A DNA stretch of 64,000 nt, taken from Neonectria sp. B-13 (lineage: Eukaryota; Ascomycota; Sordariomycetes; Hypocreales; Nectriaceae). The translations under genes were made by a program, and so were the position numbers. Below the pieces are notes generated by a model, which saw only the letters and a program-made list of their open reading frames with translations, was not told the DNA's origin and made no database searches. The number at the start of each line of letters is the position of its first letter. Positions within the stretch are counted from its first letter, which is position 1. The DNA lies in NCBI GenBank assembly GCA_002682825.1, contig NOKP01000013.1, forward strand, positions 746,745 to 810,744, in the 5' to 3' direction. Positions 55,868 through 64,000 of this stretch are shown piece by piece.

Positions 55868-58311
55868 ATGGCAAGAAGGAAATCAAAAGCCAAGGCGGTG
55901 ACTAACCCAAATGGCAGGCGTGATAAGCTAGCAAAGACGATGAAGGTCCCCCTCCAGCTGCCAACTCCGGCAGCGAGAAACCATTGTATGTCCATCCACC
56001 CTGCTCTCTCTCTCTGATACTCCATCACTGACTCCAGGCAAGCATACCAGGTGTATGATGCACAGCTCTCAAGAAGCCGCATCGAAATGGTCGGATTCGA
56101 GCCATCGGTCACCTCCAAGACCCCCGATGAAATCATCAAGGAGTGGCATGAATTTGCTGAGATTTGTCTCAATCGTCCAACGCGAGATCAGTACATTGCC
56201 AAAAAGTACTACGCCAAAGGCATGTACAGTTACAGCCAAGCGCTCACCACGGTAAGCTAGCCATTCAGCTTTCTCAAGCCTACTGGATAGCCAATCTCAG
56301 CTAATCTTCATAGCTTACCAAGGATCGTATCATTTTGTTGCCAAACACTCTCCCGAGTGACATCCGGGCTGCGTTTTTTGGGTGGCAACCCTACGGTGAA
56401 GCCATAGCCGAAATGGTAGCCGCAGATGGATACAAGTCTCTGGAGAGCTTTGCAGTGGCCGACCCACAAGGCTGGGCGACAATGTCGACTGCAATGGTTC
56501 GTTTTTCCTTCAAGAATATGACCAACAACTAACGTGACGCCACAGGCCCTTTATGACGTTGCTAAACACTCATTCCGCGACCCCCCCCATGGGTCTGTGT
56601 TTCTGGCTCTCAACCCAGAATACACTACTCATGAGGTTCGACATGAGGACATGATCGCCGCTGTTCGGGAGCAACAGGCCCAGGATAGAGCTCTGACCGT
56701 GATCACGTCGCTCCACCGAGAATGTGGCACAACACCACCCTTTTGGGGCCCATCGCAGTATGATGGTACTTGCCGCGAGCATAAGAGCGCTTTTGTCCGA
56801 TTTATGGATGAGACTTATTCGAAGCCGACCGTTGCGCTGGTCCGATCGCTCCCACATATCGAGGGGCTGGAAGAAATGGTCGACGACCTTGAACCCTTCA
56901 AGGACATCACAAATCGACCTTACGCCCAGACGGCTGTGAATGGACTGTTCGCACTACGTCAGTTATTATCTTAACTGCTTTGATTCTGGGGATTTATGCT
57001 AATACTATTTCAGTCGCGAACATCTACAACAGAAGAGGGAAGATCCGTGTCCTGCATTTCATGAACACCCCGATGCTTGACAGCAGAATGGTCGCAATCA
57101 TCCTACGATCGTGCCCAAAAGTCACAATGCTTGGCATTTACGATTGCCCCCTGATCGGTTTCGGAGACATTATTTGTCTTCTCGATCTGATCCACGAGAT
57201 TAATCGGGTTCGTGAGGCCAAAAACTGGCCCAAGATTGACAAATTCGACTTCTTTCCCCATTTCAAATTCGGAACTCCGTACTCCACCAAGACTGCCGCG
57301 ACATATGGGATTACTTGGTCGGGGTCGAACGGGGAAGTCGCCCAGCGAGGCATCTTCCGAATCGTCCTCGAAGCGAATCTCAAGGCAAGACAGATGAACA
57401 TCGGCTTGCTCTTCGACGAGGGCAAGGCTTTTCGCAAGTACCTTTCCCAGCTTCCATTGCTTCCTCTGGCCGTGGAATCCTTCCTGGATGGTATCCACCG
57501 ATATTGTGAGGCCAACAAGACCAACCAGGCCTTGCCTAACAATCGCTTCGACATGCGGGAGGCAATGTACGATGTCTTGAAAGCTGTTCGACTCGGGATG
57601 GAAAATCTTCGCTACGATTGGCCAGACTGGTATGGTTGTCAGATGGGCAAGTACCTGGCATTCTGTTCTTCTTGTGGACACGACATGCCTGAAGAGTTTT
57701 TCATAAACTCTGCTCGCAGTTCCAGACCCCATACCAGAGTCTGCGCAGGGTGCATGTTGCGCAAAACCATGGAGACAGAAGATGAACACCAGAAGCCGGA
57801 GTATTACAACATCCTGACTAGCCTCTTTGAGAACTGGAAGGAAGACGACTTCAACCTGGATGCACCTCTTGACCCTGCCGCTGCAGGTCTCTTTAAGCTC
57901 CGGACGACAGACAACGTCAGGCCCCTGCCACCACCAATGCTCATCAATGCTGCTGGTATTTTGTACCAGCCGCAGTTCGAGCACGCTCTTGTGCGGGACA
58001 ACAAATTTTCCCGAGATTCTCTGCAGTCTCTGCCTTCTCTTGGTCGTTTGTTGCACCAAAGCTTTGAGCTCAAACGTGAGAAAGCCATGACTATGGCTTT
58101 GAGTGCGGACGTCAACCGCATCTCGACACAACTTCTCACTGATTTCTACCCGAAAAAGACCGGCAAGCTCCCAGCTTTGGGAGATATCCGCGCAGATGGC
58201 GGGAAACCGAATCATATGGACGAAAAGCAAGAATCGCAACTAGGACCACTGTTCTTTGGGTTCGAAAATGCCAAATTCATTTTCGAACATGTGGAGAAAT
58301 GCGGTTTCTGA
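55868..58311 (+). CDS. Uncharacterised fungal protein, 739 aa, with Cys pairs
   Basis: Five-exon model: 55868-55985, 56043-56251, 56314-56496, 56546-56957 and 57014-58311. Four introns of 49-62 nt. The first acceptor (AAG at 56042) is non-standard; it is preferred because the nearer CAG breaks the frame and lies very close to a CTGAC branch site. The third donor (GTTCGT) is also weak. The start is very basic (MARRKSKAKAV). The middle has leucine-rich-repeat-like text (IRVLHFMNTPMLDSRMVAIILRS begins a stretch of short beta/helix units), suggesting an F-box/LRR-type fold. A possible zinc site, CSSCGH and CAGCM, follows near residues 530-570. I do not recognise the family. The repeated conserved-looking text across five exons makes it a real gene. 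Confidence 0.78.
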
Positions 58312-58462
58312 GGGCTTTGAGGGCCATGCCATCTTCTTCTTGTGGCATAGTTGGCCGGTCCTGGTGCGGACGAACGGAGTTTCGCCCTTTCAGGCGGAGT
58401 ATTTCATGATCTCCTTGCATTGTCGCTCACTCAAAAGGGCCACACCAAGAGGTTATCTCGCT

Positions 58463-58502
58463 GCGTTTTTGCGTTTTTGCGTTTTTGCATTTTTGCGTAT
58501 TT
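58463..58502. repeat. 8-bp array, five copies of GCGTTTTT-type unit
   Basis: Three exact GCGTTTTT units and two variants (GCATTTTT, GCGTATTT) about 150 bases after the stop of the 739-aa gene. Confidence 0.9.
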
Positions 58503-58849
58503 GAGGACAAAACACATCCTCAATCAATACTACGGCATCCTCGCCAGCAGGATGAAGAGCAACTTCAACGATCTGGAGGCTTGCATCGCTGTTGCTTTCA
58601 AGAGTATCTGCGACACGCAAGTCTGGTTTTGCGACACATGCATGATTCTGCTTTTTTGAAGGGCAACCGATATTTGCTTACATTTCACACTAAGTGTGAA
58701 GATGACAGAAGGGATGGATAATAACAGGCGAGATTCGATAGGAGGATTTGCTGAGAGACTTGGAGATGATGAGAAAAGCAGTCAAAACTGCTTCGAGGTT
58801 TGGTGATGGCATGAGAGCAGTCATGGCTGCTGCGAGATTCAGAGATGGC

Positions 58850-59000
58850 GAGGAGAGCAGCCGAAGCTCCTGTTAGTTCTTGGAGACACCAGGGAACGCA
58901 GCCGAATGCTAGTACTTGGAGATACCAGGGAACGCAGCCGAAGCTTTTACCAGTACTTGGACTACCAGTACTTGGAGATACCAGGAACGCAGTCAAGGTT
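58850..59000. repeat. Imperfect repeats built on CTTGGAGATACCAGGGAACGC
   Basis: Three units share the core CTTGGAGA-ACCAGG-AACGCAG (near 58878, 58915 and 58970), with a short partial copy at about 58955. Looser copies with GAGAGCAG-GAAG/CATGG extend left to about 58740. Confidence 0.75.
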
Positions 59001-59274
59001 GCTGTGTTAGACAGTGCTAGACTAATGTACAACTAAAATAAAACCCCCAACCTGTGGTTCTTATGATGTGACATGGATGACTGCGTGTATCCTCTCTGGT
59101 GGTGGTAGTTGGGCTCGTGTTTGGTCAGACACGGCACCCAAGCACCCAAATAAGAGAGAGTTGACGTTGATGCGCACGTGACTTGACGATGGATGGCTTG
59201 GCCTGGCCTGGTCCAAGCAAACCTCACCAACATCAGCAGAATCTTGGCCCGAGCATTGCAGCACCGAAACCACC

Positions 59275-59689
59275 ATGGCGTCTCTCCTGCGCACCCTTTC
59301 GCTGTCCGTGAGGGCATTAAGGCCGAGCAATGCCTTCGGGCCATTTGCGACCCGAGGCCCTTGGTCAATGATGGGTGCAGTCCCTTCACTTTTCGCCAAC
59401 GCCAACGCCACTGCTGCGCCGACAGCCTTGATGCAGCAGACTCGGGGAATGAAAGTCCACAGCTCGGTGAAGAAGCGTTGCGAGCACTGCAAGGTACGGC
59501 AATCTTTGGAATGGGGAATTGGCCTCCGGGGTCTTGCTCGTTCAACTCTGCCGGCCGGTGGCAAACGATTGAGCACGGCAGCTAACATGAGCGTATTAGG
59601 TGGTTCGACGCAAGGCTGGCAAGCGACACAACGGATACCTGTATATCATCTGCAAGGCGAACCCTCGACACAAGCAGCGACAAAGCTAA
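59275..59689 (+). CDS. RTC6: Mitochondrial ribosomal protein bL36m
   Basis: Two exons, 59275-59493 and 59600-59689, 102 aa; donor GTACGG, acceptor TTAG. Residues 1 to about 58 are a mitochondrial presequence (MASLLRTLSLSVRALRPSN...QQTRG). The mature part MKVHSSVKKRCEHCKVV, then RRKAG...YLYIICKANPRHKQRQS, matches bacterial L36. The zinc ligands Cys69, Cys72, Cys91 and His97 are all present. It is a component of the large mitochondrial ribosomal subunit. A short insert (AGKRHNG) after KVVRR, relative to bacterial L36, is seen in eukaryotic forms. It converges on the LYR-protein gene 225 bp downstream. Gene symbol from the yeast orthologue. Confidence 0.95.
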
Positions 59690-59914
59690 GCAAGCGTTGG
59701 GATTGAGGAGGCATCGCGGCTGGGAATTGTACGATACGGGGAACACACAACGGCAAGCGGAATAAGCGTTCAGACAGCAACCAAGATGTCCCGGGACATG
59801 CATACGGGCGGATTACAGGTGTTCGGAAGGAAGAATGCCTTCATTGAGCCTGGCGAAGTGGAGGTTGAGACGGCGGCCCGACGATTGGGAAGCCCGTCAT
59901 GTACAACTACTATG

Positions 59915-60361
59915 CTACATACCATCGACATACCTCTCCATCCCCTCCCATTCAGTCTTGCCCGTCGACATGAGATACTTGACGTGAGCCTATTTTCCCA
60001 CAGAGTCAGCCTCGGAAGGTGCAATCGCTGCCCGGTTTGGGGGCTGCGCGGAGATCACACAGAGACGTACCGGATCTGTGACGCCACGGTGCCTCTCAAA
60101 TTCGTCGCGGGCGTACTTGCGCGACTCCGCCTTTGTCTTTGGATCGGCAATGCGTTTGGTGCCACGTAGAATGGTGCGGTAGAGTGACAGGACCTTGGAA
60201 CGTTGTAGAAACTAGGCCATTGCATCAGTACGTTGATGGACAAAGAGGACATCCGCCATCAGACATACCTGGTCCAGACTCATGGCAGCATTAAGGCGGG
60301 AGCCTCCTCTGCGGGTGGCATAGCCACGGCTTAGAACCAGCAGGCGAACACTAAAGACCAT
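59915..60361 (-). CDS. LYR-motif (Complex1_LYR) mitochondrial protein, LYRM2-like
   Basis: Three exons: 60269-60361, 60071-60211 and 59915-59989, 102 aa. Each exon is too short to stand out as an open frame. Junctions are GTATGT/TAG and GTACGT/TAG, all in phase 0. The N-terminus MVFSVRLLVLSRGYATRRGG is a mitochondrial presequence. Then FLQRSKVLSLYRTILRG carries the LYR triplet (41-43), followed by the helix RKYARDEFERHRGVTDP and MSTGKTEWEGMERYVDGM. The helix order, ARDEFER and a size near 100 aa fit the LYRM2 branch. LYR proteins bind mitochondrial acyl carrier protein and assist assembly of respiratory complexes. ATG 60361 is preferred to the in-frame ATG 60283 because it adds the presequence. 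Confidence 0.87.
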
Positions 60362-60668
60362 CCCACCAAGAGCTTCCTCATTGGACAGAGGGACGAATTC
60401 ATTGGAACACGGGTTCGCGGAACAGCCTTCTTCATTGACGAAGCTTCAAAAGCTCGAGTCTGGGCGGCAGAGCCTCGGTTAATTTCATTAACCCACTGGC
60501 GCAGCAGGCTCCTGTCCGTTGCGGGAAGGAGGTGGGGCGTGGATGTAATTGCCCTGGGTGGTGTCGCTCCCCCCCCCCCCCCCGACAGAGCAACAGAAAC
60601 GCCAATATCTATTTTCATTCTCCCCAATTGTTCGTACCTACTACTTCGTACTTACCTGTCAAAGTTTG
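60362..60668. promoter_or_regulatory. Shared divergent promoter (LYR protein / Naa40) with a C15 tract
   Basis: The 307 bases between two divergent start codons must hold both promoters. A run of 15 C lies at 60569-60583, about 85 bases before the Naa40 ATG. Poly-C/poly-G runs exclude nucleosomes in fungi; the role here is inferred. Confidence 0.6.
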
Positions 60669-61691
60669 ATGACACGCACAATGCCAGACACGATTTGTAC
60701 GGTGTCTTCCGTGCCTGATTCTGTGGCTGAATCCGAGGAACCAAAGAAGACGCGTGGCGAGAGACAGCAGCGACAGAAGCCGGTGAACCCAATTGAGAAG
60801 GCCAACAAGACATCTGACACCGCCTTCATCGAGGAATACATCAAGCCAAGGTAAGTGGGAGGTGGTGAAACGGCCCTTGAGGAATGAGAAAAGTCTAACG
60901 CCTTGAATTCACACGGTAGTGGCAGCTGGCCGCAATGGAAGCATCCCCGTACAGAAGCAATCTACACTCTGAGTCTGTCCGGACCGGGCAACCTGTGCGA
61001 CGAGGAGCTGGACGCCTGCTTCAGCTTGATTGGCGAGACAAGCGGTGCAGACTATCGGAACTCGTCGCTGGGGTGGCATGTGGCTGGAAAAAAGAAGGAG
61101 ATGCGATCGCCGGACCTTCGGTACATCCTAGTCAAAGACGCAGACGACACCATCAAGGGCTTCACGTCGATGATGCCGACATTTGAGAACCACGAGCCTG
61201 TGGTGTACTGCTACGAGATCCATCTGAAGGCGGAGCTACAAGGGTGAGTCGAGCTGGACATTCCTCTCCCAAGCCTCATCATCTCAGCCAACCACATGGT
61301 CGGCCGGTGCAGCCGGTGCCAAGTACCAAGGTGGGCGAAACCAGCAAGGCGAGGCTGTGAGCAACAGTGAGGGAAAACGCATGTGATAAGGATGAGTGCT
61401 AAAAAAAGTCGCGTCGCATTTTACAGGACCGGTCTTGGCACCCAGCTCATGAAGTATCTCATGGACGTTGCAGAAAACGTCCCGACGGTGGAGAAGGTGA
61501 TGCTCACATGTTTTGTGAGCAACACCTCGGGGTTGAAATTCTACGAGAAGCTGGGGTTCGACAAGGATGACTACTCGCCGAGGGAGAGAAAACTGCGTGG
61601 GGGCAAGACGGTTGTACCCGACTTTGTGATTCTGAGTCGAAGGACAACGACCACCAGCGACGAGGGCCCTCGTCGTCGTCGTCGACACTAA
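60669..61691 (+). CDS. NAT4: N-alpha-acetyltransferase 40 (NatD; histone H4/H2A N-terminus)
   Basis: Three exons: 60669-60850, 60920-61243 and 61427-61691, 256 aa; donors GTAAGT and GTGAGT. The second intron is 183 nt, long for this window. The GNAT domain shows YILVKDADDTIKGFTSMMPTF, VVYCYEIHLKAELQ (the conserved Tyr-Glu strand), then the acetyl-CoA loop Q168-x-x-G171-x-G173, and VMLTCFVSNTSGLKFYEKLGF. The sensor text WHVAGKKKEM and the YE strand fit Naa40/Nat4, which acetylates Ser1 of histones H4 and H2A. A basic N-terminal segment (about residues 25-50, KKTRGERQQRQKP) and an Arg-run C-terminus suggest nuclear location. A second in-frame Met (60681) is an alternative start. Confidence 0.93.
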
Positions 61692-62634
61692 ACTCCCAAT
61701 GAGAAAGGCAGTTTTTGTGAAGACATACGCTGACATGGGCAGGTTCGCGGGACTTTGACTAGGGTCTGGTCCTATTTCATCTCAGGCAGATGTGAAGCAA
61801 TGCACGGAAATCGCTGGAGGGTGTGATCAACAAAGCAACGGCAGTCAGCCCTCCTGTTATCCAGTCGGCGTCAGCCTTAAAGAATCTTGGGATGCAAGCT
61901 GGCCCACTGTCCTAAATCCAATGTGGTAAGGGCCGTGTCTCTCTACGCCAGCCAACGTCTCGAGTTAGGCACCTTGACTCCTCAGCACCTCGGCTCTCGC
62001 CCGAATAAGCTTCGAAGCCAGGGAGCGAGACAGAGTGTGTCAACCCAACTGGGTGCGCAGCCCGGCAGAGCGAGGATTTGGGAGATCGACAACAACAGAC
62101 TCGGAAGCTCGGGCAAATGGCGACGAATGGTATCGCCCGTTAGACTCTGCTATCTCCATCAGCCCTAGGACGCTAGCATGACTAGCAGTGCCGTAGCTGA
62201 ACCTCCTGCGTCCTCACGCGTCCGCGTCCCAATCCTTCTCGCGGCGCACAGCCCACCTGAGCTGTGGCATGGGAGGCTCCCGGGCACCAAGGCGTAGATA
62301 GCGCAGCTTGCAGGACCCAGGGATACAATCCAGGACACGAGCCTACGAGGGGGTGCTGGGATAAGCTGACCCTACTGCTTGTCAGTAAAATGAACCGGCC
62401 TGAGCTATCCGGTGTTACGGTGCCCGGGACAGGCCTAGTCCCCCTCTGACAGACTAAAGTTCTTTTCTGTAGTCCCATAAGGCGCTGTCTCGATTTCTTC
62501 CTCTTCCTCTCTTCTCTTCTCTTCTCTCTCATCCGGTCTCGCCTGCTACCGTATTGTCTTGTCCTGCTCAAATCGCCTCAGCCGACTCTCATTCAAGCAA
62601 CCTACCAATTCATCAAACCCCCCAACCCATCACA
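61692..62634. other. Intergenic, no gene seen
   Basis: About 940 bases between two plus-strand genes. It becomes C/T-rich close to the next ATG. Confidence 0.5.
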
Positions 62635-63424
62635 ATGGCTCAACAGTACTCCACGGGACCCAATGTCCAGAACCAGGAGTGGTCCAACGGCCTCTGCAGC
62701 TGTGGTCCTTGCGAAACCTGCTTGCTCGGCACCTTCTTGCCCTGCATTTGTGAGTTTGCCCCTCGACCTCAGATGCGAGTCCAGTATTCATTGTCCATTC
62801 TCAACGACGGACAATATCAACACCGTCGCCCGCGGGATGAAGGAAGGCCAGCTAGAGACTAGAAGCTAACCGGCTTCCTACAGTGCTCGGCAAGACCTCC
62901 GACCGCATGCGCGACCCCACCATGCAGACAGCCGACAACTTCAACAGCGATTGTATGATCTTCTGCGGTATCCAATGTTTTACTGGCTGCGGTTGGATGT
63001 AAGTGGCCACGACCTCGGCTTTCCCCAATTGGAGCTCCGGCTGACACGTTACAACAGCTATGCCATGATGAAGCGTGGAGAAATTCGTGAGCGATTCGGC
63101 ATCCAGGGCAGCGGCATGAACGACTGCTGCGCCAGCTACTGGTGCGGCTGCTGTGCTCTCATCCAGCAGGAGAAGGAGGTCAAGGCTCGTCTCGCCCAGG
63201 GCCCCATCACTCAGGGCTACCAGGCCCCGGAGAAAGGCATGCATGTTCCTCCCACCCAGCAGCCTCCTCAGCAGCAGCAGCAGCCTCTTCAGCAGCAGCA
63301 ACCTCCCCAGCAGCAGCAGATCGCCTACCACCAGACTCCCCAGGGATCATTCTCCCCCGAGCAGCAGCAGCAGCCCGTGTACAACCCTCACCAGGGCCAG
63401 ACCCAGGGTCATACTCAGTACTGA
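62635..63424 (+). CDS. PLAC8-family cysteine-rich protein
   Basis: Three exons: 62635-62749, 62884-62998 and 63058-63424, 198 aa; donors GTGAGT and GTAAGT, acceptors CAG. The PLAC8 domain spans about residues 14-120: WSNGLCSCGPCETCLLGTFL, then a middle with CMIFCGIQCFTGCGW, and MNDCCASYWCGCCALIQQEKE. Cys clusters and hydrophobic stretches match PLAC8/DUF614 proteins, which are membrane-associated and linked to metal (Cd, Zn) resistance, Ca2+ handling or cell size in plants and fungi. The C-terminal 75 residues are a Gln/Pro-rich tail with several Q3-Q5 runs. All the Cys-rich units are spread over the three exons, so an ORF-only search sees only fragments. Confidence 0.92.
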
Positions 63425-63760
63425 GTGCTCGGGATTGAAATCGCGAGATACCAAGTGGGAAAGAATAGGCAGGCCAGTGGAAACACGCGGCCCGGGAAGA
63501 TGCGTGGGACGGGTACGCATTCAGGATTATACCCCCATTGACTGGATATTTGTCATGTTTCTTTACGTCTGTTTTAATGTTGTTTTATACATTCTTAGGC
63601 TTGCCCCTGCTGTGGAGCCTGTAATGATTGAATGCGGCACACCTCAATAATATTACGGCCATGGCCAACAGATGATGAGCAACCGAATATCAGACGAAGA
63701 GGAAGAGGAAGAGGAAGGGAAAAAATTGGGACCGGATTGAGACTCCGAATGAATAAAACT
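63425..63760. other. 3' flank of the PLAC8 gene
   Basis: About 340 bases with a GAAGAGGAAGAGGAAG purine tract near 63700. No gene seen. Confidence 0.5.
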
Positions 63761-63919
63761 TTAGTTATGCACAGTCGTCCTCAAGGTTGTCCAAAAGCAA
63801 ACAGGGATGTGCTTGTCGCTCCACTTGGTGAGAAATGCGCCGTCCGTGACGCCGTCTTCAGCTTCGTGTAGATCCTCAGCGGGGATGCGACTGCACTGGG
63901 AAATCTGCCTAGGGTTCCA
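63761..63919 (-). CDS. Possible last exon of a minus-strand gene running out of the window
   Basis: Open from a CAG acceptor-like site (exon start 63919) to TAA at 63761, 52 codons, with G/C-rich third positions. It contains RIPAEDLHEAEDGVTDGAF and FLTKWSDKHIPVCFWTTL, which read like a genuine protein end. The upstream exon cannot be fixed because only 80 bases remain. Unrecognised; low confidence. Confidence 0.25.
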   Translation of the reverse strand, partial: WNPRQISQCSRIPAEDLHEAEDGVTDGAFLTKWSDKHIPVCFWTTLRTTVHN

Positions 63920-64000
63920 CTGATAAGTGGAATACTCGCCTTTCATTTCTTCTTACAAAATAGCCTTGTCAGTCGTAGGCTCGGCCCGGATAAGTGCGAG

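Larger units (their letters stand above)
58312..59274. other. Intergenic with short tandem repeats
   Basis: About 960 bases between two plus-strand genes. It holds an 8-bp array at 58463-58502 and diverged 30-40-bp repeats at about 58740-59000. The right end is the promoter of the bL36m gene. Confidence 0.55.

Noticed and set aside
57103..58239. 378-aa minus-strand open frame
   Set aside because: Antisense to the last exon of the 739-aa gene; the plus frame continues across spliced exons and this one does not.

Overview
The window is nuclear DNA of a filamentous ascomycete (Pezizomycotina, most likely Sordariomycetes). Three things support this: short GT-AG introns (about 46-183 nt) with CTAAC/CTGAC branch sites, fungal-type genes (Sur7/PalI family, PPZ phosphatase, a PAS-GAF-PAS hybrid histidine kinase, a Meu6-like PH protein), and a retrotransposon destroyed by repeat-induced point mutation (RIP). 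The species cannot be named from sequence alone.

Layout, left to right. 0-3 kb: 5' part of a WDR6/Rtt10-like WD40 gene and a Sur7/PalI membrane protein, both on the minus strand. 3-10.6 kb: gene-poor DNA ending in a pyrimidine-rich leader. 10.6-15.5 kb: PPZ-type phosphatase, then a convergent pair of probable mitochondrial proteins (RGG-rich protein; ribosome recycling factor). 15.5-20.7 kb: gene-poor and repeat-rich, with an inverted pair of 8-bp minisatellites bracketing a low-complexity Asp/Thr/Asn repeat gene, and two tRNA loci. 20.7-24.2 kb: succinate-semialdehyde dehydrogenase and a four-pass membrane protein. 25.9-31.7 kb: a RIP-degraded Ty1/copia element with two 204-bp LTRs. 35.8-43.5 kb: hybrid histidine kinase and a Meu6-like PH protein. 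43.5-55.9 kb: gene-poor DNA with degenerate tandem repeats. 55.9-64 kb: an unrecognised 739-aa gene, mitochondrial bL36m (zinc-binding), a small LYRM2-like LYR protein, the histone N-acetyltransferase Naa40/NatD, and a PLAC8-family Cys-rich protein.

Most genes are housekeeping and are not arranged as one pathway. There is a loose mitochondrial theme: RRF1, bL36m, the LYR protein, the RGG protein and probably SSADH. No secondary-metabolite cluster, CRISPR, rRNA or obvious novel defence system is visible. The items most worth a second look are the inverted-minisatellite locus with its apparently disrupted repeat gene (17.0-18.4 kb), the odd interrupted tRNA (18.9 kb), the copia element, and the degenerate repeats at 51.7-53.2 kb.
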